Origin: Bradyrhizobium sp. WSM1417
GTDB lineage: Bacteria > Pseudomonadota > Alphaproteobacteria > Rhizobiales > Xanthobacteraceae
Length of the DNA: 64,000 bases
Reading direction: 5' to 3'
Assembly: GCF_000515415.1 (NCBI RefSeq)
Contig: NZ_KI911783.1
Span: 2,780,392 to 2,844,391, forward strand
Below, in pieces: positions 27,832 through 36,749 of the stretch. The translations under genes and the position numbers were made by a program. The notes under the pieces are model-generated. The model made no database searches, was not told the origin of the DNA, and saw only the letters and a program-made list of their open reading frames with translations. Numbering within the stretch: position 1 is the first letter of the stretch; each line of letters opens with the position of its first letter.

Positions 27832-28968
27832 ATGAAGCTTTCTATATGTGGATCGTTTGGATTCGGGAACGTCGGGGATGAAGCGATACCTCTGGCAATA
27901 GCTGATCTTGGACTCAGCCTGGGTGTTCTAATTGAACCTATAGTGATTGGTCGATATGACGAACCGGCACTGGCAGAGGTAATCGGTTGGTCAAATCGCG
28001 ATAAGGAGCGTCGCGAGACGTTGCGCGGAGTGCCACTGGTGTTCAGCGGTGGGGGAATCATCGACAGTACTCCCAACGCAGTTCTGTTTCGATGTTCTAA
28101 ACTCTTGGAGCGCGGGTATGCCTCTAAGGCGAGCGTCTTTGGCGCTTCAGTGGAAGCGGGTGTTAGTTACGACTGGCGTTGCAGGTGGCGTCTCAAACGC
28201 CTGTTGAGAAGTATAGGCGTAGTCTACACCAGAGATGATCTGTCGAACAGAATGCTAAAGTTGATTCTTCCGCAGATAGAAGTGAAGACGATCGGAGATT
28301 TGGTGCTGTGGTTGAAGCCGAAATTTGATGAGAAGATCTGCCTCCCGACGCGATACATTGCCGTTAATCTTGCTCAGAGATGGAGCGGTGATCCCGCTTG
28401 GCAGCAATGGATTGTAGTGGAGTTGGCGAGCCTGTCGAAGCTCCTCAATCTGGGGATTGTCTTTGTTCCGATGACTGGCGAATACGATGACGATCGTATC
28501 GAGCATCGCCTTATAGCTGAGAAGCTCCGGCTCGTCGCGCCAGAAATCGAAGTCCAATGTCTCGAAGAGACGTTGAATCCTCGGCTCGTCGCAGGCATTT
28601 TTGCGAAAGCGGAGCTTGCCGTTTCTATGCGGTTGCATGGCTGCGTGATTGCTTTTGCTCAAGAGACCGCATGCGTGGGCATTGGCTATCACCCAAAGCT
28701 GTTTGGCTTCTTCGAGACGGTAAACCTTACAGGCGCAATCATCCCTACAAGCCCGCCTGCCATTCAAACAAAAGGAATATACGGCTATTCCTTCGCAGAT
28801 TTAGGAGTAAAGGATGGGGACTTGGTCAGAGCTGCCCAGGACTCATTGAGTGAGATCGATTTCTCCATGCTATCGGTCCTAAAGGAGCGCTCGGCGGCGG
28901 CTTTTCTGGATATTCTTGGTCTAGCCAAATCCACTGCGACGTCAACGCGCAACGTGCTCAGGGTATAA
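27832..28968 (+). CDS. Polysaccharide pyruvyl transferase family protein
   Basis: 378 aa. The start MKLSICGSFGFGNVGDEAI is the family signature (G-N-x-GDE), followed by VFSGGGIIDS and a C-terminal MRLHGCVIAFAQETACVGIGYHPK, which holds the MRxH motif. These enzymes attach pyruvate ketals from phosphoenolpyruvate to sugars of exopolysaccharides, adding negative charge. It sits between the flippase and a GT4 gene, with the next ATG 2 bases after its stop, so the genes are probably one transcript. Confidence 0.88.
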   Translation: MKLSICGSFGFGNVGDEAIPLAIADLGLSLGVLIEPIVIGRYDEPALAEVIGWSNRDKERRETLRGVPLVFSGGGIIDSTPNAVLFRCSKLLERGYASKASVFGASVEAGVSYDWRCRWRLKRLLRSIGVVYTRDDLSNRMLKLILPQIEVKTIGDLVLWLKPKFDEKICLPTRYIAVNLAQRWSGDPAWQQWIVVELASLSKLLNLGIVFVPMTGEYDDDRIEHRLIAEKLRLVAPEIEVQCLEETLNPRLVAGIFAKAELAVSMRLHGCVIAFAQETACVGIGYHPKLFGFFETVNLTGAIIPTSPPAIQTKGIYGYSFADLGVKDGDLVRAAQDSLSEIDFSMLSVLKERSAAAFLDILGLAKSTATSTRNVLRV

Positions 28969-28969
28969 A

Positions 28970-30055
28970 ATGCGTGTCACCTTTGTTTTGCCTACTGTCG
29001 AGTTCAGTGGCGGAATCAGAGTTGTCTCAGTTTATGCCAGAGAGTTAATGAAAATGGGGCATCGCGTTTGCCTTGTCTCTCCGCCTCCAAAGCGGCGCTC
29101 GTTTTGGTCAAGGTTGATTGGCGATAAGCATGGCGAGAGCGAACAAGCAAGATCGTTTTTGGACGATGAGATCTTTGATCATCGGGTTATCGATCGGTGG
29201 CGACCGATTCGCGACGAAGACGTGCCTGACTCCGATGTTGTAATTGCTACTTGGTGGGAAACTGCGGAATGGGTCAATGCATTAAGTAGAAGCAAAGGGG
29301 CCAAGGTCTATTTTATCCAGCACCATGAAGTCTTTCCATATCTTCCGGTAAATCGATGTAGGGCGACTTATCGTTTTCCAATGCATAAGATCGTAATTGC
29401 TCGCTGGCTTAAGGAAACGATGAGTGCAGAGTATGGCGATAACAGTGCCGACCTTATTCCCAATAGTGTTGATAGGTCGCAATTCTTTGCCGCACCAAGA
29501 GGTAAGCAGTCAGTGGCGACGGTGGGTGCTCTTTACTCTGTCGCGCCGTTTAAGGGATTCGATCTAACCTTGAGAGCAGTCGCGCAGGTCCGAGAAAGGG
29601 TTCCGCATCTGAGGTTTTGTGTTTTTGGGAGCGCTTATCCGGTCGAGCGATTGGCGCTGCCGTCGTATACCGAATTCCTTCACTTACCGTCTCAAGATGA
29701 TATTCGTCGTTTGTATTCAAGATGTGATGTCTGGGTAACGGCTAGCCGGACTGAAGGCTTTAATCTCCCCGCGATGGAAGCTATGTCGTGCGCCACTCCA
29801 GTTGTTTCTACGCGTACCGGTTGGCCTGAAGAGGCGATAGTATCTAAGTGGAACGGCATTTTAGTCGATGTTGAAGACGTAGAAGGTCTAACCCGCGGAA
29901 TCGAATGGGTACTTTCGTGCGATGAATCGGCTTGGATGACGATGTCTCGAAATGCACAGCAAACCGCGGGCGAAGGATCTTGGGAAAAAAGTGCCCGACT
30001 ATTTGAGAGTGCGCTTATGAGGGCGATTATGAGATCCCAACACGGAGAGATATAG
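28970..30055 (+). CDS. Family 4 glycosyltransferase
   Basis: 361 aa. N-terminal GT-B domain opening MRVTFVLPTVEFSGGIRVVSVYARELM, then the C-terminal donor site VTASRTEGFNLPAMEAMSCATPVV (about residues 256-280), the E(x7)E of GT4 enzymes. The insert near residue 50 (RSFWSRLIGDKHGESEQAR) is polar. It transfers a sugar, probably in the repeat unit assembled by the neighbours. Coupled to the pyruvyl transferase by a 1-base gap. Confidence 0.9.
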   Translation: MRVTFVLPTVEFSGGIRVVSVYARELMKMGHRVCLVSPPPKRRSFWSRLIGDKHGESEQARSFLDDEIFDHRVIDRWRPIRDEDVPDSDVVIATWWETAEWVNALSRSKGAKVYFIQHHEVFPYLPVNRCRATYRFPMHKIVIARWLKETMSAEYGDNSADLIPNSVDRSQFFAAPRGKQSVATVGALYSVAPFKGFDLTLRAVAQVRERVPHLRFCVFGSAYPVERLALPSYTEFLHLPSQDDIRRLYSRCDVWVTASRTEGFNLPAMEAMSCATPVVSTRTGWPEEAIVSKWNGILVDVEDVEGLTRGIEWVLSCDESAWMTMSRNAQQTAGEGSWEKSARLFESALMRAIMRSQHGEI

Positions 30056-30155
30056 CGCTTTTGTAAGACGCTGCTTACCATAGATATCGGCGGAAAATTT
30101 TAAGCTCGGACAGATTTGCCACTATAACCAGGAGTTAGTCGATTCAACTCCATCG

Positions 30156-31250
30156 ATGCGAGAAAAATTGCAGAAGGTAGTGCCACTAGGCAGGTTTGCC
30201 TTTGTCGATGCGCTGCGCGGCTTGGCTGCGCTTGCTGTTGTGCTGTTTCATGCGCTAGAGGGTGGGCACATTCCAACGCTTGAGGAGGCTATGCCGGTCT
30301 GGCTGAAGTTCGTCTTGAGCCATGGTAACGAGGGTGTTGCCGTCTTCTTTGTGCTAAGTGGATTTGTGATTGCGCACTCGTTGTACGCTGTACGGGTGAC
30401 GATCCCCATTTCAATTAGGTTTATGGCGCGCCGGTCCATCCGTTTAGACCCTCCATACTGGGCGGCCATTGTCGTAGCAATTGCGTTCGGGATGGCGTCC
30501 TCCATCATTGTGCCTGGGAAGATGCTGTTTGATGTGTCGGCGGCCCAACTGCTGGCGCACCTTTTTTACCTCCAGGACATCCTAGGCTATCACAGTCTCA
30601 ACACGGTTTTTTGGACGCTGTGTTTGGAAGTTCAGTTCTATTTGCTGTACGTCGCGATGCTGCTTATAGCTCGGAATAATCCGGACTTGCCACACCAAGG
30701 TCGAGTAGCGCCTACGATCTTGACCGTTGCGATGATCGTTAGTCTGCTTTGGCCGACGAGAGTTGTGACGTCCCCTTTTGGGAACGGATCATTTCTGCCT
30801 TTCTGGCACGGCTTTCTCATAGGCGCGTTGGCGTATTGGTCATGGCGAAATCGTAACCTCGTCCCGTTACTATTTGCCACCATCGCAATACTTGTGGCGT
30901 TTACGAATTGGAATCCGTTCTCCATCTGCTGTGCCATTGCTGCGTTGTCCCTTTGGGCGGCTGCGTGCTCGGGCTCCATAAAAACGGCCCTCGACTGGAA
31001 ATGGCTTCAATTTCTTGGAACGATCTCCTACTCGCTTTACCTTATCCACAATCCGATTACCGGAGCCAGCTTTCGAGTTGGGTACATGATTACTGGACAT
31101 GCTTTCTGGTGGGAGCTCATATGGTGGTCTCTGTCACTAGTGGCGTGCATTGTGGTTGCGTATGCCATGTGGTGGCTTGTCGAGCGCCCGAGTATTGGCA
31201 TGGCGCGTCGACTTAAGCTTCTTCCAGGGACTTCAAATAGTGCAGGCTGA
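30156..31250 (+). CDS. Acyltransferase 3 family membrane protein
   Basis: 364 aa with about ten hydrophobic segments. The hallmark start FVDALRGLAALAVVLFHALEGG (residues 15-36) contains the His of the family active site, and VAVFFVLSGFVIAHSL follows near residue 60. The family O-acetylates or otherwise acylates surface polysaccharides and lipids at the inner membrane. Direction matches the preceding GT4 gene after 100 bases. It is convergent with the second acyltransferase. Confidence 0.92.
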   Translation: MREKLQKVVPLGRFAFVDALRGLAALAVVLFHALEGGHIPTLEEAMPVWLKFVLSHGNEGVAVFFVLSGFVIAHSLYAVRVTIPISIRFMARRSIRLDPPYWAAIVVAIAFGMASSIIVPGKMLFDVSAAQLLAHLFYLQDILGYHSLNTVFWTLCLEVQFYLLYVAMLLIARNNPDLPHQGRVAPTILTVAMIVSLLWPTRVVTSPFGNGSFLPFWHGFLIGALAYWSWRNRNLVPLLFATIAILVAFTNWNPFSICCAIAALSLWAAACSGSIKTALDWKWLQFLGTISYSLYLIHNPITGASFRVGYMITGHAFWWELIWWSLSLVACIVVAYAMWWLVERPSIGMARRLKLLPGTSNSAG

Positions 31251-31288
31251 GATGCGAGCTCGCTTCGTTGCTAGGCTCGGCATTCTCG

Positions 31289-32347
31289 CTACCTTGGAAA
31301 GGAAGCTCCACCGATCATTCCGATCGCGACGAGCCCAAAGCCGCAAGCGGCAATAACCTTGCCGCGCCATGGAGTGAAGTATTGATCTCTTCGAAGCTTG
31401 ATGACGCGGTCAACGCAGAGAAACAATGCGGAAGCAATGATCAGCCCCAGCATTACTGAAAGAGAGTGAGAATAAATGGATCCCTCCAGGCCGAGGCGGG
31501 AGAATGCTGCGTTTATGACAAAGGTCGCAATCCAATGATTCAAGTACATTGGAAATGAGATGCCGCCGAGGAATGACAATACCCGGGAATGCGGCCCTCG
31601 TTGAGCGAGGAGCATGACAATGCTGATTGCTGTTGCCGGAGCGCCTATCCTATAGGGCACAAAATCCCTATAGGTCGCGGCGAAACAAGATGTGGCAATG
31701 ACGGCTAGTGATCCGATGGCCCATCTCCGAGAGTGCCAGTCTCCAATTTTTGCGCGGATGACTGCTGCGAGAACGCCCAGAGAAATGGACCCGAAATAGC
31801 TCCACCATGGGCTTGCCATTGTAACGGCCGCGATCGCGCACCAGAACCAGACCGACCGTCCGAAGCGGATTGGAACGGTTATCAGGAATGGCGCTAGCAG
31901 GTAAAATTGTTCTTCGGCGCAGATGCTCCAAAAATGATTCCCCGTTCCCGAGAGGGGCATCTGGCTTACAGCGGTGCTTAGCTGAGGTGGACCAAAAAAA
32001 TTGTAGACGAAGGTGAAGTCGTAAAAGACGAACTCGAACCATTTCAGCGTGATGTTATCTTTGAGGAGGCTCGCGATCACTAGCAATGAAATCGCGAGAG
32101 AATAGGGAATCCAGATACGAGCGGCCCGATGAAAATAGAACCGCGGAAGGTCTTGTTTCGATCGCAGCAATATTCCGCCGATCAACCATCCGCTCAGCGC
32201 AAAAAAGACCTGAACTGAAAAATCTCCAGCGTAATACCAGATGTGTGCGCCGGAATGCGAGAACGCCACCATCGAAGCTAGAACAATGCGTAGTACGTCA
32301 AAAGCAGGAAAGTATTCTGATTTCTCTGTCTCGGCTTTTTCAGACAT
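31289..32347 (-). CDS. Acyltransferase 3 family membrane protein
   Basis: 352 aa from the ATG at 32347 (the TTG upstream adds only 3 residues). FPAFDVLRIVLASMVAFSHSGAHIWYYAGDFSVQVFFALSGWLIG carries the family His and the SGW motif; FWSICAEEQFYLLAPFLI is the second conserved block. About ten membrane segments follow. It probably O-acylates polysaccharide or a lipid-linked sugar. Two acyltransferases of this family convergent and 38 bases apart suggest two distinct decorations. Confidence 0.9.
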   Translation of the reverse strand: MSEKAETEKSEYFPAFDVLRIVLASMVAFSHSGAHIWYYAGDFSVQVFFALSGWLIGGILLRSKQDLPRFYFHRAARIWIPYSLAISLLVIASLLKDNITLKWFEFVFYDFTFVYNFFGPPQLSTAVSQMPLSGTGNHFWSICAEEQFYLLAPFLITVPIRFGRSVWFWCAIAAVTMASPWWSYFGSISLGVLAAVIRAKIGDWHSRRWAIGSLAVIATSCFAATYRDFVPYRIGAPATAISIVMLLAQRGPHSRVLSFLGGISFPMYLNHWIATFVINAAFSRLGLEGSIYSHSLSVMLGLIIASALFLCVDRVIKLRRDQYFTPWRGKVIAACGFGLVAIGMIGGASFPR

Positions 32348-32409
32348 GCCAACCAAAAGTTTGCGTTACCCCAAATGAGGGCTTGAAAGGCGTCCGTTCT
32401 AGCTGGGTT

Positions 32410-33081
32410 CTAGATCCAGTCTAGTCTGAACTTGGCCTGATACCCAGATGCGTTGATGCGTTCACGTAAGGCGTTGGTCGCTTCCAGGAGGGAAGGCTGC
32501 TGCGTTTCGTGCGTCTCGACAATCGCCAGATCAATCAGGTCCATTGCTCTCGTATCGATCAGGCGATTGACCACCGCTATTTCGGCGCCCTCAATGTCGA
32601 TCTTGAGCAACCGGACCGGCTTGTTAAGGGAAGTCACGAACTCGCTCAGATCAATGCATTCGACCTTGGTGTGCCGAGCGCTGGATGGGCTTTCGTGAAC
32701 GAACGACGAGGCGACGGTTGATTCCAGGTCGTCCCAGTTTTCATGGGCGTTTGGGCTGTTCAAGACCAGTGAACATTTTCGATCCATCACACCCTTGTGG
32801 AAGCACGAGACGTTGGGCGTCAGTGAAAAGCGCTTGCGCAGAACCGAGAAGCAAAGTGGATCGGGTTCGAACGCATAGACGGTCGCACCGGTCCGCGCGA
32901 AAGATGAGGTAACGTCTCCCACATTGGCGCCGCAGTCGATCAAGACGTCGCCATCCCTGATATTGATCTCCAGTCCGATGGGGGCGAGGTAAAGCTTTGG
33001 GTCCAATCGGATCTTTTGTTGAATGCGTTCCACAGCGCCATTGTATCGAATGGAGCGTCTTAGAAATTTGTTCAACTGCAT
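32410..33081 (-). CDS. FkbM-family methyltransferase
   Basis: 223 aa from the ATG at 33081 (GGCGGA upstream). The SAM-binding core reads GDVLIDCGANVGDVTSSFARTGATVYAFEPDP (about residues 42-73), and LLKIDIEGAEIAVVNRLI (near residue 155) is the second FkbM block. Members O-methylate sugars or aminosugars of polysaccharides and secondary metabolites. It lies 37 bases beyond the GT4 gene at 33119-34357 on the same strand. The target hydroxyl is unknown. Confidence 0.9.
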   Translation of the reverse strand: MQLNKFLRRSIRYNGAVERIQQKIRLDPKLYLAPIGLEINIRDGDVLIDCGANVGDVTSSFARTGATVYAFEPDPLCFSVLRKRFSLTPNVSCFHKGVMDRKCSLVLNSPNAHENWDDLESTVASSFVHESPSSARHTKVECIDLSEFVTSLNKPVRLLKIDIEGAEIAVVNRLIDTRAMDLIDLAIVETHETQQPSLLEATNALRERINASGYQAKFRLDWI

Positions 33082-33118
33082 GCTTCCGCCTGTCGAATGG
33101 GCATCGTCGGAAAAGACA

Positions 33119-34357
33119 TCATTGTCTGTTGGTTTCGGTCTCACCAAAGAGCATAGCGTAGCCCGAAATTGGCCCGCTACCAAAAACCGCGCCTAGCAAT
33201 CGGTCCACCGCGGCCGGATAGGATTGCGACCGATCCAGAAATTGCAGGGAGAGCGACTGGCATTCGGCCCAGATCTGGCTGCGCAATGCAGCCGATTCGA
33301 TCAGCGCGACGATCGCTTTGACGTAGCTTCCGACATCATCCGTTTCGGCGCGAATGGTCGCCGGGCCGATCACATCGAAGGCGTTGGCGACCTGGCTGGT
33401 GATGACCGGAAGGCCCGACAAGACCGCCTCCGCACACACCTGGGGCATCCCCTCGGTGAAGTCGCTGCGGGTGGGAACGATCGCGGCATGCGAGGCCGCG
33501 TAGACCCCCAGCAGCGCATCGCGTTCCAGCCGGCCGTGAACGTTGATCAGGTCGCCCAGCCGTTCCTGTTCGATGATCGTTCGGAGTTCGGGCAGGGCAG
33601 GGCCGTCGCCGCAGATCTCGAAGACGACCTTGACCGGCGCGACAGCCTCGAGCTTCGCAGCCATCTGCGCGATGTCCAGTACGCCCTTGTTCCGCTCTGC
33701 GCGCCCGACAAAGACGATGCGGAAGGGGCCGGCCTCATAGGGGAGCGCCTGCCTGAAGCCATCGGGTCTGAACTGGCAGCGATACTGGAAGAACGGTGTC
33801 CGATAGCGCGATTCCGAGACAACCTGCCGCTCGCATTCGGGCGAAACGCCGATGGCGCCGGCCGCCGCAAAGCGGAAGAACAGGCGGTTCAGGGCGCGGA
33901 TGATCCGCGGAACCGGCCCCGCAGGAGGAAAGCCGGCGGGCCACAGCACGTTGTGCAGGTTGACGGCAACGGGGATTCGCAAGGCGCGAAACAGCATCAG
34001 AACGAAATAGTGGGTCGATCCCGAATCGATGATGGCGACGTCTGCCCCGAAGCGGGCTGCGCGAAACGCGAGATAGGCTCCGTAGAGAATCTGCGAGAGA
34101 TGAAACAGCAGTCCCCCGCGGTTCCGGAGCGGCTTGGGCCGGTTTTCCATCGCGATGGTTTCATCCTCCAGCCGATCCACCTTGACATGCGAGGAGATCG
34201 CAAGGGTCTCGATCTGGCACGCCCTGCAGTAGGCGAACAACTGTTCGGAGAACGCGATGCTGGTCTCGTTGATAGCTTGGCCGGCGATCTGCCGCTTGCG
34301 CGCGCCAACGATATCTCCTGGTCCCAGCGCGGTGAACAGTCGCAGCCCGCTTTTCAT
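33119..34357 (-). CDS. Family 4 glycosyltransferase
   Basis: 412 aa from the ATG at 34357 (GGCGAGGCG upstream). The start overlaps the TGA of a relic reading frame (see 34358-34554). GT-B fold signatures: GDIVGARKRQIAGQAINE early, VFVGRAERNKGVLDIAQMAAKLE (about residues 220-245), and the donor-site segment PTRSDFTEGMPQVCAEAVLSGLPVI with the E(x7)E pair. It probably adds one sugar of the repeat unit. Confidence 0.9.
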   Translation of the reverse strand: MKSGLRLFTALGPGDIVGARKRQIAGQAINETSIAFSEQLFAYCRACQIETLAISSHVKVDRLEDETIAMENRPKPLRNRGGLLFHLSQILYGAYLAFRAARFGADVAIIDSGSTHYFVLMLFRALRIPVAVNLHNVLWPAGFPPAGPVPRIIRALNRLFFRFAAAGAIGVSPECERQVVSESRYRTPFFQYRCQFRPDGFRQALPYEAGPFRIVFVGRAERNKGVLDIAQMAAKLEAVAPVKVVFEICGDGPALPELRTIIEQERLGDLINVHGRLERDALLGVYAASHAAIVPTRSDFTEGMPQVCAEAVLSGLPVITSQVANAFDVIGPATIRAETDDVGSYVKAIVALIESAALRSQIWAECQSLSLQFLDRSQSYPAAVDRLLGAVFGSGPISGYAMLFGETETNRQ

Positions 34358-34554
34358 CGCCTCGCCTCCAGCTTGGGTTCCAGCGCTACGACAATGCCCC
34401 GCCACGCCCGCCGGGGCCCCCCGCGCGGCGGCGCCGGAGCGGCGGAACTGGGTAAATTTCTACTGTGCATGGGGTTGTTTTCGATATTTTTGGAGATCGG
34501 AGGCCCGGGCCGAACGGGGCGTGGTCCGCGGCCGGCCCAACGAAGAGACCATGC
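34358..34554 (-). pseudogene. Relic C-terminal end of an SDR gene plus inserted non-coding sequence
   Basis: On the minus strand the 14 codons before 34357 read GIVVALEPKLEARR followed by TGA overlapping the next ATG. The intact neighbour ends GIGVALEPWLEATR with TGA at 34555. The resemblance indicates a leftover 3' end of a similar gene, separated from the working copy by about 150 bases that contain an AT-rich, low-complexity stretch near 34460-34500. Confidence 0.45.
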
Positions 34555-36720
34555 TCATCGGGTCGCCTCCAGCCATGGCTCCAGCGCCACGCCGATGCCG
34601 TCGTCGACCATCCGCTGGCGATCGGAGGCCGGCTTCCAGCCGAGCTCGGCCCTGGTGCGCGCGCAGTCGAAATAGGCCTTCTGCGTGCGCGATTCCCAAT
34701 CGGCATAGCTCGGCCGGCGGATCCGGTCGGGGTGCTTGACCAGCACCTTCACCGCCCATTTTGCCAGGTCCGACAGGTAGAACTTCCAGATCGGCTGATG
34801 AATGATCGTCAGTTTAAGGTCGCCGCGCTGCTGCAGCTCCTGCAGGTAGTCCCGTGCCGTCAGCAGCGGCTCGTCGACCAGATTATAGCTCTTGCCGTCA
34901 ATGCCCGGCGCATCGAGCGCGCGCACCAGCGCCGCGGCGACGTCCGTTACCAGCACCAGCGGCAGCTTGTTGCGCCCATCGCCCCACACCTCGCAGACGT
35001 TCTCGGAAAAGCGGCCGACGCCCCAGTGGAACGGGCCACCGCCGCGGCCGATCACGATGCCCGGCCGCAGGATCACTAGCGGCAGGCGCCGGCTTCGGCT
35101 CATGTCGGTCAGGATCTCCTCGGCCATCGCCTTGGCGCGCGCATAGTAATTGCGTCGCCCGATCGCAGGGTCGAGCGGCGTCGCCTCGGTGATGGCGCCG
35201 GCCTTGGCGCCGGCGTAGTAGGAATCGATCGTGCCGGTATAGATCAATCGCTTGATGCCGGCGGTGAGGCAGGCCTCGCCGACCAGCCGGGTCGGCTCGA
35301 CGTCCCCGGCCAGGTATTCGTCCCAGGTTTTGCATTGCGCATGGGCGAGGTGGTAGACCACCTCGATCGCCCGCAGCGCGCTGTCGAGGTCGGCGCGCTT
35401 GCCAACGTCGCCGCGCACGATTTCGAGGCGGTCGAAGCGGAATTCCTCCAGCGCCAGCGCCGATCCCCGCACCATCGCGCGGACGCTGTGGCCGGCGGCG
35501 AGCAGCTGACGGATCAGTTCCTTGCCGATAAAGCCGGCGCCGCCGAGAACCAGAACCGTCGGTGCCACGGCAAGATCGGGCCGATCTGTGGCGTTGGTGA
35601 ACTCCTGCGCCGCAACTGAGGTATCGATGCCAGAAGCTTCGATGACCTTAAGGCATTGTGCGATCACCGCGCGGCCGGTGTCGCCGGCAATACGAACATC
35701 CAGCGGCTGACGGTGGCGTATTGCGGCATAAAACGCCGCAGTACTGTCCTGGATCGAATTCTGGTAAGGGTTGCCGCGTCGAACTAGCTTCAGCTTTCCA
35801 AAAACATACCGTCCGAGCACGGCAAGCGCCTGCGCGCGCAGCTGAGCGGCCACCGCACGGCTCCGTTTGAAGCGATCGAAATCAACGTCCAGCGGGGTAC
35901 GCCTATCAACTACGCAGGTATCGGCATCAAAATCGAGCAAGGCCGATCCGAACAGGCCTCGAACGTAGATCGTCCGCTGAGGAAATCCCGGAGAGAAATT
36001 GATGTTGATATCGACGGCGGTACGCCCCGCGGTCGCTCGCATACGCCAGCGGCGAAAAATGCTGCCGCGGTTAGGTAGTGTTACCTTCCGGTCGGCGATG
36101 ACGGATGCCTCCTTTAGCTCGCCCACAAGATCCAGCATCGCAGACAAAAGATGAGGACCGGTCTCAAGGATGACATTTCCGGGATTGCGCAGCATCCAGC
36201 TATCAAATGGGCCGAAACGAATTTGCCCCAGTTCGTAGAAATGGTTGAACGTTATATGATCGATGAGCCCAAGCTCTTTGGAATGGACGAGGTCGCGCAA
36301 GCTCTGGAATGCTGTCGAAAACAGAAAATTGTGGCTAACGCCTAGATACAGGCCCCGCTTCTCGGCGAGCGCGACCAAATCCTCGGCATCTGCCGTTGAA
36401 GTGCACATCGGCTTTTCGAGGAATACGTGGACGCCGGCCTCGAGCGCCTCCTTTGCTTGCGCGTAGTGAAGATCGGGCGGCGTGAGGATGTGGACGCAAT
36501 CGACTCGTGCGGACTCGAGCATCTTGGAAAGGGAATCCCAAGCGTGAGGGGCGTTCCAAGCATTAGCGAAGGTTTCAGCTCTCGCAAGGTTTGCGTCACA
36601 GGTCGCAACTAGTTGCACGTCGGCAACTTCAGCTATCGCCCGTGCGTGAAATTGCGCAATGTAACCGGTCCCCACAATCGCCGTACGCAGGGGATCCCGG
36701 TCGCTTGTATTTACGGGCAT
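34555..36720 (-). CDS. Fusion of Gfo/Idh/MocA oxidoreductase and SDR epimerase/dehydratase
   Basis: 721 aa, about twice either family's usual length. Residues 10-380 form a Gfo/Idh/MocA oxidoreductase: TAIVGTGYIAQFHARAIAE (NAD site), CDANLARAETFA, then EKPMCTSTADAEDLV with the catalytic EKP. Residues 385-721 are a separate SDR: VLVLGGAGFIGKELIRQLL, HLAHAQCKTW, YTGTIDSYYAGAKAG and NYYARAKAMAEEIL (YxxxK). Both act on NDP-sugars, so one chain may oxidise and then epimerise or reduce the same sugar. AAGGA lies upstream of the ATG. The join has no frameshift signs; it is one continuous frame. Confidence 0.88.
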   Translation of the reverse strand: MPVNTSDRDPLRTAIVGTGYIAQFHARAIAEVADVQLVATCDANLARAETFANAWNAPHAWDSLSKMLESARVDCVHILTPPDLHYAQAKEALEAGVHVFLEKPMCTSTADAEDLVALAEKRGLYLGVSHNFLFSTAFQSLRDLVHSKELGLIDHITFNHFYELGQIRFGPFDSWMLRNPGNVILETGPHLLSAMLDLVGELKEASVIADRKVTLPNRGSIFRRWRMRATAGRTAVDININFSPGFPQRTIYVRGLFGSALLDFDADTCVVDRRTPLDVDFDRFKRSRAVAAQLRAQALAVLGRYVFGKLKLVRRGNPYQNSIQDSTAAFYAAIRHRQPLDVRIAGDTGRAVIAQCLKVIEASGIDTSVAAQEFTNATDRPDLAVAPTVLVLGGAGFIGKELIRQLLAAGHSVRAMVRGSALALEEFRFDRLEIVRGDVGKRADLDSALRAIEVVYHLAHAQCKTWDEYLAGDVEPTRLVGEACLTAGIKRLIYTGTIDSYYAGAKAGAITEATPLDPAIGRRNYYARAKAMAEEILTDMSRSRRLPLVILRPGIVIGRGGGPFHWGVGRFSENVCEVWGDGRNKLPLVLVTDVAAALVRALDAPGIDGKSYNLVDEPLLTARDYLQELQQRGDLKLTIIHQPIWKFYLSDLAKWAVKVLVKHPDRIRRPSYADWESRTQKAYFDCARTRAELGWKPASDRQRMVDDGIGVALEPWLEATR

Positions 36721-36749
36721 CGGTCCAAATTCCTTATCATCGATTCCAT

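Noticed and set aside
33224..34675. 483-aa plus-strand frame opposite the GT4 gene
   Set aside because: Overlaps a well-supported glycosyltransferase on the other strand and lacks any domain motif.
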